NCBI GenBank assembly: GCA_016712665.1
Contig: JADJQP010000002.1
Location: 248,001 to 312,000 of the forward strand
Length of the DNA stretch: 64,000 bases
Source of the DNA: Bacteroidota bacterium
Lineage (GTDB): Bacteria; Bacteroidota; Bacteroidia; Chitinophagales; Chitinophagaceae
Reading direction: 5' to 3'
This document shows positions 37,903 to 47,710 of this stretch, in pieces. The translations under genes and the position numbers were made by a program. The notes below the pieces were generated by a model, which saw only the letters and a program-made list of their open reading frames with translations, searched no databases and was not told where the DNA came from. Each line of letters opens with the position of its first letter. The first letter of the stretch is position 1.

Positions 37903-38116
37903 TCGATACGCTCCTTATGGTTGGTTATAAAAATTTAAGGCCAAGACCACACTATTAACCGTTTTGTGATATTGTAATAATTTATGCAATCAAAAATACA
38001 AAAGTTTACTAACATTCAAAAAGCCAAATTTTCTTCCTCAAGATGATTATGAGCTACTGCAATCGAAGCAATTTGCTATTTAAAAACCCTCTTCGCTGTT
38101 ACAGTAATCCACCCAT

Positions 38117-38542
38117 TTAAATCCCTTCAGTCCGTATCATACCTTGATTCTGCTCACTGGGTTGAATTAAGTCCCACAAGTTACCGTACAAATCTTTAAA
38201 TACGGCTACCGTTCCATATTCAAATTCTTGTGGCGGCCTAACAAAAGAAATATCTCTGCTTCGCAACTTTTCATAATCACGCCAAAAATCATCGGTATGT
38301 AAAAATAAGAAAACACGACCTCCCGTTTGATTTCCCACGAATTTCACTTGTTGATTGTTTCCTGCTTTTGCCAATAGCAATGCACATTCCTTGGCACCCT
38401 CAGGGGCTACTAATACCCATCTCTTTTCGTCACTAAGTTTGGTATCCTCTAATAATTTGAAGTCCAATTTTTGGGTGTAGAATGCGATCGCGTCATCATA
38501 GTTGTCAACAACTAAGGCTATATGGGATATTCTTTGATACAT
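38117..38542 (-). CDS. VOC family protein
   Basis: 141 residues from MYQRISHIALVVDNYDDAIA; the upstream in-frame ATG at 38566 adds eight residues of no family character. It is a single VOC domain with IAFYTQKLDFKLLEDTKL, RVFLFLHTDDFWRDYEKL and a C-terminal TVAVFKDLYGNLWDLIQP, close to the 'glyoxalase superfamily, YaeR/YycE-like' proteins. Cytoplasmic. It is the last recognisable chromosomal-style gene before the spacer-rich array begins. Confidence 0.85.
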   Translation of the reverse strand: MYQRISHIALVVDNYDDAIAFYTQKLDFKLLEDTKLSDEKRWVLVAPEGAKECALLLAKAGNNQQVKFVGNQTGGRVFLFLHTDDFWRDYEKLRSRDISFVRPPQEFEYGTVAVFKDLYGNLWDLIQPSEQNQGMIRTEGI

Positions 38543-38566
38543 AAAAATGTCTTTATATTTATTCAT

Positions 38567-39147
38567 TAAATTTCTACACAGATTTCAGCAATACAACGCT
38601 TGGGTTGCGTCGTGTACTATCTGTAGCGTGACGGTGTACAATGAACACCAATTACTAGATACAGATAACAGTAGAAATCCCAATTAACATCCATTATTCT
38701 CTTACTACGCACTACATTACAGCGCAAAATCCTGTGAAATGAAATGTCAATTCGCTTGGTAAATTTAGGTTTTGATCTTCAATTAATCAAATAACGCCAA
38801 GGACCCTTTGAGCACTTGATTATCGATTCTACAACTGAAAATCGTTACCTGCAATAACAACTGACATGGATGTGAGAATGGAGTTGCAAGCGATAACAGC
38901 AGCAATGGCGGAAATACTAATCAAGTATGGCCCGCCACTACGTGAGTTCCCGATTCAGGTGCAACCTACAAATTACACGAAGCTAGCCATGTCTACAGTT
39001 ACATTTTCTGGAAAGAAGTTGAAAGTGAATGTATTGGTACCCAGTTCCATTAAAGGGTCAAAAGAAGAAAAAGTACAAACTCAACAAAGCGACTAAACCC
39101 CAATTGCTCATCTCCTTCCGTTGGTTGCTATTAAGTTAACCGGATAA
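38567..39147. repeat. Non-coding spacer with divergent copy of the long array repeat
   Basis: It contains CGCTTGGTAAATTTAGG (38753-38769), the promoter-like core seen in the other spacers, and then a degenerate tail of the long repeat (38800-38930: CAAGGACCCTTTGAG, GAAAATCG, AACAACTGACA, GTTGCAAGCGATAACAGCAG). A 76-codon frame across it is an artefact. The 3' end (39121-39143) reads GTTGGTTGCTATTAAGTTAA, a weak match to the array boundary. Confidence 0.5.
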
Positions 39148-39732
39148 TTAGTTTCTCTCATTTGTATCAATCAAATTAATATTTTTCAATAACATAAAAC
39201 TAAGGAGTTGACTGTCATTTACCGGCACTCTATAAACCCCTTTGGCTTTTAATACATAGCACGCAATTGCCGACATTTCCCATGCATCATATTCATCGGC
39301 TTTCCAATAGGCTTGAAACAATTTCGTAAATTCACGTTTTAATCCCAATTCCTTAACAATTAAAATTTTCTGTTTAATAGGATCTTCAATAGTAGCATTA
39401 TCCCAAGACCATAACCAAGTATTAGATTTCAAGGACAAAGAGCCAATATCTTCGTAATCAGCAATCATCATTGTTTTGTTATTATTACTAAATGTGAGTT
39501 TGCCGGTCATTTGATCGTAAAACCAATGTTGATAACTCCCCATTTTGTATTTTTTTTCGCATATTTCTTGCTGCGCCATTAAATACTCATAGGACTTTTC
39601 TGACAAATTTTCAAATGAAATGGTATCAAGCTCTGTAAAGTGGGCATTCTGCCGATTATCTTCCACATTTTGAACACAAGCAAAAACAGACAGCAGTGGT
39701 ACAATTATAAGTAAAGCTTTATAGGATTTCAT
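39148..39732 (-). CDS. Lipoprotein, DUF6882-like
   Basis: 194 residues; lipoprotein signal MKSYKALLIIVPLLSVFAC. The mature part has YDQMTGKLTFSNNNKTM, IADYEDIGSLSLKSNTWLW and SWDNATIEDPIKQKI, which I recognise as the pattern of the DUF6882 family (a 'WLWAWxN' centre after a beta hairpin). C-terminal YDAWEMSAIACYVLKAKGVY fits the same group. No biochemical role is known. First gene of the cassette-like array; it ends 16 bases after a boundary-like sequence. Confidence 0.6.
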   Translation of the reverse strand: MKSYKALLIIVPLLSVFACVQNVEDNRQNAHFTELDTISFENLSEKSYEYLMAQQEICEKKYKMGSYQHWFYDQMTGKLTFSNNNKTMMIADYEDIGSLSLKSNTWLWSWDNATIEDPIKQKILIVKELGLKREFTKLFQAYWKADEYDAWEMSAIACYVLKAKGVYRVPVNDSQLLSFMLLKNINLIDTNERN

Positions 39733-39897
39733 CTATAATACTATTTTTATTGCAATTAAGGGACCGCGTATAAGCATAGTGACGAAGTTTTAATATTGGT
39801 AGATTCGTAAAAGTACAAAACATTTGATAATGTAAATACGCAATTACAGCTTCACGATCACATCAGAAACAGGGGCTTCTATCAGCAGAACGATTTA

Positions 39898-40428
39898 TTA
39901 CTTATCGAAAAAATCATTTAAATATTCAATTGGGTTTAGAAATATCATTTTCTTCCAACCTTGTTTACTTTCATCCATTCTCCAAAAATAGGGAATTAGA
40001 GTCTTAATAGCATAATGCAAATGTGGGGATTTTCCCACTGCATTTCCTGAGTTCCCTACCGTCCCAATTTCGGTAGCTGTGGAAACAAAAGAGAAGGTAC
40101 CGATTTTAATTTCATTTAAATGTGCGTAGTAATGAAGTCGCCATTTAGGTCCCAATACATACACTACCTTTCCACCAAGGTCTATCGTACCCGTATATAA
40201 AACAATACCATTCGTTGATGAGCAAATTGGAGTCCCTTTCTTCGCAAAGATGTCAACACCTTTATGTGTTACTGACTTCCCCCAAGGGTAAAACCAAAAT
40301 GAATTCTGAGAATATCTTTGCTTTGTTGCTCCCTTAACGGGCATTTTTAACGACTGCGGAATTAGGAATCCGAGTACCAATAAGAAGAGAATTCCGATTC
40401 CTATTCTTTTGAAATTACGTTTCTTCAT
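39898..40428 (-). CDS. M23-family metallopeptidase (LytM-like), membrane anchored
   Basis: 176 residues. An N-terminal hydrophobic helix (IGIGILFLLVLGFLIPQSL) is a signal anchor. The zinc ligands are in HKGVDIF (55-59) and the HxH in SPHLHYAI (136-138), with the supporting His in RLHYYAHLNEI. These proteins cleave peptidoglycan cross-bridges or other glycyl bonds in the periplasm. The catalytic domain is short but complete. It stands alone within the array. Confidence 0.88.
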   Translation of the reverse strand: MKKRNFKRIGIGILFLLVLGFLIPQSLKMPVKGATKQRYSQNSFWFYPWGKSVTHKGVDIFAKKGTPICSSTNGIVLYTGTIDLGGKVVYVLGPKWRLHYYAHLNEIKIGTFSFVSTATEIGTVGNSGNAVGKSPHLHYAIKTLIPYFWRMDESKQGWKKMIFLNPIEYLNDFFDK

Positions 40429-40508
40429 AACTAGCGGGTTATAAAATTAATTAAAAATAAATTGTTCTGTTGCCTTGAAGCAACACTGCTGTAACATGTT
40501 GTCATTGT

Positions 40509-41873
40509 TTATAGCAATTGAATAATCTTATCTGCTTCTCTAATTCCACTCAAATAGGCTCCATGTGCTGTGGAGAAATAATCTGCGTTTGTATGTTCTC
40601 CTGCAAAAAATAATGCATCATCAATTGCTTCTGCCAAGTCGTCGAAATGTCTCATTTCTGTTTCGATGGCAGTGTATGAATACGCACCAAAACTGTTCTC
40701 ATTCGATTGCCATTTGGTTCGTACCATATTGGTTGGATTTGGAATACCATTTCCATAAATATCTTTTAAGTGTACCATAATTTCACTTATTATTTGTGCG
40801 TCAGATAAGGTCTCGCTTTGCCGAGCGTATTCAGCATAAGCAAAGGTCATCAGGGCGTTTGCACTTGGATTGTATTTATTTACATTGACAAAATAGTTAA
40901 ACCTATCTTTTATGTTTGGTGTGTAAACAATATACTGAGTATTATCCCAAAATGGCAAATTCCAAGTCAGCAAAAATTTATTTACACAATTCATTCCAAT
41001 TTTTTGGATGGCAGTTTGTTTTGCAATGGGCAAAGCAGGTGTAAACTGAATAGAATTTGCTTTTAACACTCCTAAGGGAACGCTAACTAAAACATAGTCG
41101 GCTTCACGTTCCAAACCATTGTGTGTTATTTTTATTTTTGAACTTGAATAATCTATTTTTGAAACTCGTTGATTGAGTTGAATATTCAATCCATTGGCTA
41201 AATATTTCGGAATAGTGTCAAAACCATTGGTTGCAATTTTTTCAATCCCTCCAAATTCTTCACCTTCATTATATAGTAAAGAAGACACCTTATTTAAATC
41301 TCCTGTATCGAACGTTATATAAGTAGAAAGAAAAAACTGCCAAAGTCTGTCTGTTGCATAGCCAGGATATAAGGAATTAAAAACAGTTTCAAAACTTTGA
41401 TTCGCATTCCCGCTATTCATCAAGGTGTCCAATATATTATACAGTGTAGCTTCGGCAGTAGTATAAACGCTAGGGCTCCGTAAAACACCTCCCATATCGT
41501 AGCATGCATCTGCTTGGTCATCCACTGTTTCAGCAGTTGTCATACCCGCTTCCTGTGCCAGCGTTGTCAATGGATTTCCGTCCATTCCGTGTATCCAACT
41601 TGCGCCTTCGTCAAATGCCACGCCCAATGTGTTATTGGTTCTTAACCGTCCACCTACTTTATCTTGTGCTTCCAATACCACCACAGTAAAACCCTTTTCT
41701 GTGAGTTTTTTGGCTGCTGCAAGACCGGATATTCCTGCTCCAATAACCACTACTGTTTTATCGCTTGGATTTATATTGTCCTCTTTTTTTGAACAACCTC
41801 CTAGTATGGTTGGTGTCAATAAAATTACGGGCAAACCAGTTAGTGCCTTTTTAATGAATTTTCTTCTTTGCAT
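40509..41873 (-). CDS. FAD-dependent amine oxidase, Tat/lipoprotein exported
   Basis: 454 residues. The N-terminus MQRRKFIKKALTGLPVILL carries a twin-arginine motif, and ILGGC gives a lipobox, so it is probably exported folded and lipidated. The FAD-binding Rossmann motif is VVVIGAGISGLAAAKKL with VVLEAQDKVGGRLRT; the C-terminal FAD site is LFFAGEHTNADYFSTAHGA. This is the monoamine oxidase/polyamine oxidase group, oxidising amines to aldehydes with H2O2. Between these lie the substrate-domain features YVLVSVPLGVLKANSIQFTP. Largest intact gene of the array apart from the amidohydrolase. Confidence 0.88.
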   Translation of the reverse strand: MQRRKFIKKALTGLPVILLTPTILGGCSKKEDNINPSDKTVVVIGAGISGLAAAKKLTEKGFTVVVLEAQDKVGGRLRTNNTLGVAFDEGASWIHGMDGNPLTTLAQEAGMTTAETVDDQADACYDMGGVLRSPSVYTTAEATLYNILDTLMNSGNANQSFETVFNSLYPGYATDRLWQFFLSTYITFDTGDLNKVSSLLYNEGEEFGGIEKIATNGFDTIPKYLANGLNIQLNQRVSKIDYSSSKIKITHNGLEREADYVLVSVPLGVLKANSIQFTPALPIAKQTAIQKIGMNCVNKFLLTWNLPFWDNTQYIVYTPNIKDRFNYFVNVNKYNPSANALMTFAYAEYARQSETLSDAQIISEIMVHLKDIYGNGIPNPTNMVRTKWQSNENSFGAYSYTAIETEMRHFDDLAEAIDDALFFAGEHTNADYFSTAHGAYLSGIREADKIIQLL

Positions 41874-42074
41874 ATTGTACTAGTTTTGAAGTTGGTATAG
41901 ATTGTGCTATGGTTCTAAAATTGTATCGTAGGATAATAAGACAGGTACACTTCGGGGAACCAAGGTACAAGAGCTTGCCAATAGTATGTACGTTCACTAG
42001 AATTGCAAGTGATGACGTAGGTACCTAGTACTGCTTGGAACATAGGCTGAGGTGCTAGTTGGCATAGCCCAAAT

Positions 42075-42656
42075 CTAGTTTTCTTTCCATTTCTTAAGTG
42101 TATCATTATATTCCTCTTTCAAAATTAGCCGATCGATTTGGTTGGTTTTATTGTAGTAGCGATATTCATGGGTAGCAGTACAATAATTATACGATGATAA
42201 CAAGTGCCCTTCTGCAAATTTATAGTGGTCGCTTTCGTATTTTAATTTCCCTTCCTCAATAGAAATAAACTTGTAATATAATTTGGTTCTTATGCTATCA
42301 GCGTTAACAAAATGTAACGTTGCGTAATACCTTTTATCTTTAAAATACCGCTTCCAAGATCTATATAAAATCTTGTCAGATAGTATCGCATCAGTCACCG
42401 GATACATATCATGCGTTGCTCGTTCAACATTCTTGTTAAAAATTAGGTCTGTCGGATTATACTTTACATTGTAATAAATGGCCTCAGAGGTTTTAGTGAG
42501 AATAGTAAGAAAAATGTATACGGCAAATATAAAAATCGGATTACGCAATACCGTTTTTCTATTTACAGTAAGCCGCACGTTCTTATAATCTTGATAGTAT
42601 GAGATCATATACAGCACCAACAAAAGTGAAAGTATCACAAAAATAACAGTTGTCAT
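42075..42656 (-). CDS. Membrane protein of unknown function
   Basis: 193 residues. Two N-terminal membrane helices (VIFVILSLLLVLYMISYY and FIFAVYIFLTILTKT) enclose a short basic loop. The rest is a soluble, Tyr/Lys-rich domain, with SWKRYFKDKRYYATLHFVN, YYKFISIEEGKLKYESDHY and HEYRYYNKTNQIDRLILKE, which looks like a beta-rich extracytoplasmic domain. I recognise no family. The 195 bases downstream of it hold remnants of the long array repeat (GAATTGCAAGTGATGACG near 42001). Confidence 0.6.
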   Translation of the reverse strand: MTTVIFVILSLLLVLYMISYYQDYKNVRLTVNRKTVLRNPIFIFAVYIFLTILTKTSEAIYYNVKYNPTDLIFNKNVERATHDMYPVTDAILSDKILYRSWKRYFKDKRYYATLHFVNADSIRTKLYYKFISIEEGKLKYESDHYKFAEGHLLSSYNYCTATHEYRYYNKTNQIDRLILKEEYNDTLKKWKEN

Positions 42657-42836
42657 GTCCTCAATTACTTCTTTCTTTTACGTTTAGTTTAGAATAGTTA
42701 ACACCAAAAATCTCTCGCTAAAACCACAATGGAAATAGAAGAACCAAAAGCTTGGTAAATGTACATCAGATAATTAAAGAAACAATGGTTTGAATAGCCA
42801 CAAAGCCATCATGGCATTGGCGATGGCACACTTTGC

Positions 42837-43481
42837 TTACTCGTTCAAAAAGCCAATAAGTGTATCTAGTTCCTTGGCCAGGTTACATTTGGCTTGTTGT
42901 TCGAAACGGCTATAAAAAAAATCCGTTTTAAAAATTCGTTCCATACGTAAGAAATGCTTTAACACCTTGGACCGTCCCTCATTGAATATCCTATCGGAAT
43001 ATATCAAATATTCCATTCTTACACTCTTAGCGTACATAGAATACGCTTCGAAAGGGTATCCCAAAATTGATAAATCTGCATCTGTAAAATAGTTGCTATC
43101 CATGTTTGCAGATGGCTTATGCCATTTTGTAGCAAGAATATGTTGTTCACAAACTTCAATAATTGGTTCCGGAACTTTAATACATCGCATTCGTTCTGTA
43201 GCCACCATTGCGCTTTGCTCTTCATTGTCAGATTGGGTGGCATCATAAACTATATCATGATAGTACAGTGAAAACAATACAGCCTCCCAATTGGAAATTT
43301 CAGTTTGTATTTCCGTCAGCTGATTCAATAAGGCTGTAAGATGTGCCAAGGTATGATAAAACCTATTTGAGGAAGAATAGGCCTTCTCAATTTCCAACCA
43401 CAATTCACTAATGCGTGCTTCGCCGGCATCATATTTCTGAACAAGTTGATAGAAGGTTTCTTTAATCATTGTGATGTACAT
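42837..43481 (-). CDS. HD-superfamily phosphohydrolase (predicted metal-dependent)
   Basis: 214 residues from MYITMIKETFYQLV. A TTG start at 43544 would overlap the upstream small gene and add residues without family character. Metal-binding HD features are NRFYHTLAHL, LYYHDIVYDATQSDNEEQSA, CEQHILATKWH and FTDADLSILG. This is the COG4339-type group of uncharacterised phosphohydrolases, likely acting on nucleotides or small phosphoesters. The stop TAA is part of AGTAAGC next to the degenerate array boundary (42831-42840). It is paired with a 64-residue protein immediately upstream, an arrangement that suggests the two travel together. Confidence 0.85.
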   Translation of the reverse strand: MYITMIKETFYQLVQKYDAGEARISELWLEIEKAYSSSNRFYHTLAHLTALLNQLTEIQTEISNWEAVLFSLYYHDIVYDATQSDNEEQSAMVATERMRCIKVPEPIIEVCEQHILATKWHKPSANMDSNYFTDADLSILGYPFEAYSMYAKSVRMEYLIYSDRIFNEGRSKVLKHFLRMERIFKTDFFYSRFEQQAKCNLAKELDTLIGFLNE

Positions 43482-43536
43482 CTCAGCTAGTTGCCCTTCA
43501 AATTCTAACGTAATTATTGTTGACCTTGCGTATTCC

Positions 43537-43731
43537 TCAACCAACTCCTAAAAGTTCTAAAATTTTTTTAGCTTTATCTGCATCGTAAACTTTTGCCTGG
43601 TCATACTCGTCCATAAGTCCACTCGCATAAAGCCTTTCATTTACGGTCATTCCACGGAGACCTTCTACTTTACTGATTAGGTCTATAATTTCTTGCTCTG
43701 TCAGTCGTGTCGGCTTTTCCATATTTGGCAA
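43537..43731 (-). CDS. Small conserved cytoplasmic protein
   Basis: 64 residues: MPNMEKPTRLTEQEIIDLIS, then KVEGLRGMTVNERLYASGLM and DEYDQAKVYDADKAKKILEL. It is helical, charged and has no membrane segment. Similar small proteins with 'GxTVNERLYxSGLxDEFD' occur widely in bacteria, often without a known role. It precedes the HD phosphohydrolase (its stop is 56 bases before that gene's ATG) and probably shares its transcript. A promoter-like core CGTTTGGCGAAAGTACT lies about 45-60 bases upstream. Confidence 0.75.
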   Translation of the reverse strand: MPNMEKPTRLTEQEIIDLISKVEGLRGMTVNERLYASGLMDEYDQAKVYDADKAKKILELLGVG

Positions 43732-43869
43732 TTACGGTTAATTAGTTGAAGATGCTGGAGTTATTCAACAATAGTTCGTTTGGCGAAAGTACTAAAGATG
43801 AGGAACGAAAAAAAAATAAATCGCTACAAACTCGCATTCAAAATTTTCGGCTGTTCAGGGCTGCATTTA

Positions 43870-45185
43870 TTATTCTATTCGTATTTTCTGCGAAACCACT
43901 CTATTGTCTGTTGTATGAATAGTTAAAAAATAAACTCCTTTATTCAAATTTGAAATGTCAATTCGTTGCGTATTGAATTTGTCGGATCTAATTAATTGTC
44001 CTAATGCGTTTGTTATTTGATAGTTTACAATTGAACGATCACTTTTAATAAAAATTGAATGATTCGTTGGATTGGGATAAACAGAAAACAAGTCTTCTTC
44101 TAGTAATTGTTGGTTCATACCGGTTAAACCACTATTGAACACATAAAGACCTGCAATGGCAGTGTCGGTTCTTACAAAATCAACCATATTTGCAGCACAC
44201 ACCTGATACTAAACTTTGTTACCATTTGTAAGTATTTTGCCTATTGTAGGTCCGATATGGATGCCATTTGTAGGTAGTCCATTTGGAATTTTCACAGCAG
44301 TAGCCCCTTCATCAGTACTTAAAAATACGTTTTCGGATGTGCCTGCACTAGATTCTAAAAAGAATATATTTCCATTTGGTGTACCAATTATAAATGCACT
44401 TGTGAGAGGCGTTATGTTTCCGCCATTATCGAAAGTAGTGTTTACTAATGTCCAAGTTACTCCATTGTCGGTGCTTTTGAATAATTTATTTGTGCCGGCA
44501 TCTACAACTGCAAAAAGATTTGCTCCTGCCTCAAAGAAACGTACCACGTCACTTCCAATGCCTTGCGATGCTATGGTGCTAGTTTGTATTGCTGCAAAAT
44601 TTCCATTGTCAACATACTTGATGGCATTATTGGTTCCTCCCCCTAAAAATACTCTAGTCCCTTTATTATAAGAACAAACCAGATCGATACCATTATTTCC
44701 ACTCGCTACAACGGTTAAGCTACCACCAGAGGGTGTCATTGTGTATAGTGTTGTACTGCCACCGCCAGTATTGTATAATAATGTTCCAAGAATTTATTTC
44801 GCCATATATTCCTAAGCCTTGTGGCACACGCTGGTCAATTATTTAGTCCTTGAAAAGAGTACGAACCGTCATTCGGAATATTTTGGAAGCCAATTATCAT
44901 GTTATTAATTGGAAGGCCAAAAATTGGTGTATATCCTATAGCATCTAGTGCTGTGAAGTCTCTTGTGAAGGTTTGTCCTCCATCGGTTGAAATGTAAAAT
45001 CTTTTTGCATCAAGGGCACCGGTTCCGGTTGTACTACCGTAGTAGATTACCGTATCTCCTTTGTTGAAATACTTAACAGAGCTTGTCCATAAGGAGTCGA
45101 AATTTGTGGATAGCTTAGTCCACGTTTGCGCTGTGGCTGATAACATTGAAACCAAAATCGCTGTAAGGAGTACTAATTTTTTCAT
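43870..45185 (-). pseudogene. Secreted BNR/beta-propeller-like protein with T9SS type A domain, several breaks
   Basis: Start MKKLVLLTAILVSMLSATAQ (signal peptide) at 45185. Propeller-like repeats follow with BNR/Asp-box motifs: FYISTDGGQTFTRDF, FKSTDNGVTWTLVN, VFLSTDEGATAVKI. The frame breaks near 44840 and again near 44792, then continues as LLYNTGGGSTTLYTMTPSGG. A TAG at 44209-44211 interrupts the same frame between NGNKV and YQVCAANM, where a Trp would fit. The tail from 43870 is a complete type A domain (FSVYPNPTNHSIFIKSDRS ... GVYFLTIHTTDNRVVSQKI). It would be a surface protein; ligand unknown. Three breaks in 1.3 kb. Confidence 0.7.
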
Positions 45186-45460
45186 TGCATTATTTATGTT
45201 CCTACTCGTTAGGCTTTTCGGTTTCGCCCCGTTTTCTATTGGTCGCTGGTCTCCATTATTAAAGTGTAATAATAAGGATTTTTTTAAAGGCATCTTTGGA
45301 ATTTTCTTTACTCCTTAGTTTTATCGAATAGTGCCCTACGGTCTCCTTGTAGACACCATGCAGTAAAGTTAGCGTACGAAAGCTTGGTAAAAGTACGAAA
45401 GTTTAAAAGAACTACAAACGACCAAACAGCTACTCTGTAATACATTGAGCTTAGGCAGTG

Positions 45461-45910
45461 TTAGTGGTTCGGGCTTTTAACCCAGTCTGTATAGGTCATT
45501 TCGAACTTCATTTCATTTGTTCCATTTGTACCGACTTCTTTCCAGCCAGCTTTCCTGTAAAAAATTTCCGCTCTTGTAATAAAAGCGGTTCCTAGCCACA
45601 CTTTTTCTTTGGTTTGTGTGAAATACCAATCCATCATTGTTTTATGTAATTTTTGTCCAATTCCCTTTCTTTCAAATTTCGGATCAATAAATAAGGCCCA
45701 AATATTATTTTCTTTCAAGTCTGCTATGGCAAATCCTACAATTCTATTTTCAATTTCACACACCCAACCTTTTCCTCTTACTGTAATAAACGCTTCACAG
45801 TCTTTATCTGTCACCAAGTTTGGATTTGATAAAGTGTTTTCAGTAACTGAATTTCGTACTATTTGAATTTGTTTAATATCGCCAGTATTAATTTCTCTAA
45901 TTATCATCAA
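45461..45910 (-). CDS. GNAT-family N-acetyltransferase
   Basis: 149 residues. The fold is seen in order: IREINTGDIKQIQIVRNSV, GWVCEIENRIVGFAIADL (beta 2-4), ALFIDPKFERKGIGQKLH (acetyl-CoA pyrophosphate loop, R/K-x-x-G-I-G), WLGTAFITRAEIFYRKAGW (Asn/Tyr-type region) and FEMTY. Substrate unknown. The last codons and stop (SPNH-TAA) run directly into the array boundary CACTAACACTGCC, as in integron cassettes. Confidence 0.88.
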   Translation of the reverse strand: MMIIREINTGDIKQIQIVRNSVTENTLSNPNLVTDKDCEAFITVRGKGWVCEIENRIVGFAIADLKENNIWALFIDPKFERKGIGQKLHKTMMDWYFTQTKEKVWLGTAFITRAEIFYRKAGWKEVGTNGTNEMKFEMTYTDWVKSPNH

Positions 45911-46269
45911 CCCTTTCGTTTATTTTTTTTCTGTCCGCAGTCCACTTCAAAGTGTCAATGGATGCAGTCGTCGCATCGTTTAGATCTTACCACCACCGGT
46001 TCAATAAAGGTGAATTTGGTTAATACCTTCTACTCCCCCTATATCCCATTTTCAATGCTAACTCTGTAACCATAGATAATACATCGCATTACTTTGTAAA
46101 CGTACATTTCTATCTTCAAGTTTCCAAATAATGAAAGCCCCATTTTGAGGTCTTAGTTATCAATCCCACAACAGAAAATCGATGGCATACAATAACTACA
46201 GACAAGTAGGTGTATACCAAGTTGCTAGTGATAACACCCAAAACAGCGGGAACAATGTCACCAACTGTG
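45911..46269. repeat. Array spacer, long type
   Basis: No gene. It holds ACTTTGTAAACGTACATTTC and TATCTTCAAGTTTCCAAATA (46091-46130), and then the CAGAAAATCGATGGC, GTTGCTAGTGATAACACC and AACAGCGGGAACAATG segments of the long repeat. Confidence 0.65.
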
Positions 46270-46707
46270 TTATTGATCGAGTTTTTTTAGTTTAAATTTT
46301 CTTTTTGTATATCTATCAATCTTGAATAGTATCGGCAATCTGAATAAAACTCTTACTTTCTGTCCACCTTGTGACCCTGCATTCCATCTGCCCATTTGTT
46401 TAATAATTCGTTCCGCTTCTTGGTCTATTTCTGCGTTAACACCTTTAATTATTTTCACGTTTGTAACATCACCTAAGGTATCAATTATAAATTCTGTAAT
46501 CACTTTACCCTCTATTCGCTTATGGAACGAATGAGCAGGGTATTCTAAATTCTCTCTAACGAATTTAAAAAGTTGATCTTCTCCACCAGGATACTCTGGC
46601 AGTTTTTCTACATAAACGAAATTGTCTAATGAATCCATTTTCTGTCCAATGGCGTGGACTCGACTAAATATCGCTACGATTACTAAAAATCCAATTCTAC
46701 CTATCAT
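46270..46707 (-). CDS. TonB C-terminal domain protein
   Basis: 145 residues; signal peptide MIGRIGFLVIVAIFSRVHAIGQ. The mature part is one TonB-like domain: EKLPEYPGGEDQLFKFVREN, LEYPAHSFHKRIEGKVITEF, IIDTLGDVTNVKIIKGVNAE and GRWNAGSQGGQKVRVLFRL. These short 'energy transducer TonB' proteins of Bacteroidota lack the Pro-rich linker and inner-membrane anchor of true TonB. A role in energy transfer is therefore uncertain and they may be free periplasmic proteins. It stands alone between array spacers. Confidence 0.85.
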   Translation of the reverse strand: MIGRIGFLVIVAIFSRVHAIGQKMDSLDNFVYVEKLPEYPGGEDQLFKFVRENLEYPAHSFHKRIEGKVITEFIIDTLGDVTNVKIIKGVNAEIDQEAERIIKQMGRWNAGSQGGQKVRVLFRLPILFKIDRYTKRKFKLKKLDQ

Positions 46708-46723
46708 AAAATATATCGTTTCT

Positions 46724-46868
46724 TGTAACTAACTATAGCCTGCAATAGTCTTGCCAGCAGACAACGAACGCTTGGTAAAAGTACAAAAGATTCATAAAGA
46801 ACCAAATGATTGAAAAGCGACAAAGCCCAACATGCAACTGCAATGTGTTGTGCGCCGGTTGCTACTTC
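46724..46868. repeat. Array spacer, short type
   Basis: It contains the promoter-like core CGCTTGGTAAAAGTACAAAA (46770-46789, the best-preserved copy) and, near the right end, GACAAAGCCCAACATGC and GCAATGTGTTGTGCGCCGG, a self-complementary segment abutting the next gene's stop. Confidence 0.6.
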
Positions 46869-47321
46869 CTATTTATGGTTTACTTCAAAATCAAAATATA
46901 CCTTTCTTTTGATTGAAACTTTTATACGGAAAAAATTGTCACCACCACCTTCGTTCAATATGATCTTATCTAGTTTCGTACCCAGGCTATGGTCTTTATC
47001 AAAAATGCAATTAACCCAAATTACAGTATCTCCATTTTTTGCAACAAACCCGTAAAACTGTCGAGAATAGTCCGCTACATTTCTTCCGATGTCAATTAAC
47101 CCCTTTCTTTGTGCCTCCTGAAATGCCTTGCTCAATAATAATTCACAAACTTTAATATCCTTAGGTTTCGCTACATACGGCTGAATACTTCCGCTAAAGT
47201 ATAGTTCTCTTTCCGAATTATTCATCTTAATTAAATGGATACTATTGTCCTCTGAACGAACTCTTTGCGCAACGCAATATGTGCATACAAAAATTGTAAT
47301 TAGTAGGAAAATGGATCTCAT
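46869..47321 (-). CDS. Secreted protein of unknown function
   Basis: 150 residues from MRSIFLLITIFVCTYCVAQR (signal peptide). The mature part has VRSEDNSIHLIKMNNSEREL, KVCELLLSKAFQEAQRKGLI, and a two-stranded QFYGFVAKNGDTVIWVNCIF ... NFFRIKVSIKRKVYFDFEVN end. I see no catalytic motif and recognise no family. The C-terminal half resembles small secreted Bacteroidota proteins found in single-gene loci. It lies between two array spacers. Confidence 0.6.
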   Translation of the reverse strand: MRSIFLLITIFVCTYCVAQRVRSEDNSIHLIKMNNSERELYFSGSIQPYVAKPKDIKVCELLLSKAFQEAQRKGLIDIGRNVADYSRQFYGFVAKNGDTVIWVNCIFDKDHSLGTKLDKIILNEGGGDNFFRIKVSIKRKVYFDFEVNHK

Positions 47322-47470
47322 AAAAAAGTGTCGCTCATGTTGCAATGGTTTGGGCAGTGGCTACAATCAAAGTTAGTCAGTATGGATTACGCGCCAAAAG
47401 ATTCTTACTGTTTTTTGTGGAATAGTAATACAGACACCATTGCGCAATTACCACCTGTTAGCTGATGCCT

Positions 47471-47710
47471 CTATTTTTTGATTATATTTAATGCAATTTT
47501 TTCTTCTTTTGTTAGATCTTCAATGCTTAATTCATTAATAATTTTTTCTACGGAGAGTTGTTGAAATTTAATACTTTTATTTAATTTGATTTTGTACATA
47601 TTTTCAGAAAAAGACACTATAAATATTTTCTCACCACAGAGTCTACAAATCGGGACACTGCAGTTTCGATGAATTACTATCTTTTGCAAATAGTGCCTAT
47701 ATAGGCTCAT
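47471..47710 (-). CDS. Short hypothetical protein
   Basis: 79 residues. CSVPICRLCGEKIFIVSFSE near the N-terminus has a CX2C pair, then a Lys-rich helical tail ends LTKEEKIALNIIKK. No family recognised. The start at 47710 is uncertain because the first ~20 residues (MSLYRHYLQKIVIHRN) look unusual. It ends 10-20 bases from a GTTAGCTG array boundary (47456-47463), as the other array genes do, which is the main reason to accept it. Confidence 0.4.
   Translation of the reverse strand: MSLYRHYLQKIVIHRNCSVPICRLCGEKIFIVSFSENMYKIKLNKSIKFQQLSVEKIINELSIEDLTKEEKIALNIIKK

Noticed and set aside
38866..39096. 76-codon plus-strand open frame
   Set aside because: It lies wholly in a degenerate copy of the array repeat, lacks a promoter or Shine-Dalgarno signal, and its residues (ITAAMAEILIKYGPP) follow from repeat sequence seen elsewhere without an open frame.
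41504..41883. Plus-strand frames inside the amine oxidase gene
   Set aside because: Antisense to a gene with clear FAD-binding motifs; no family features of their own.
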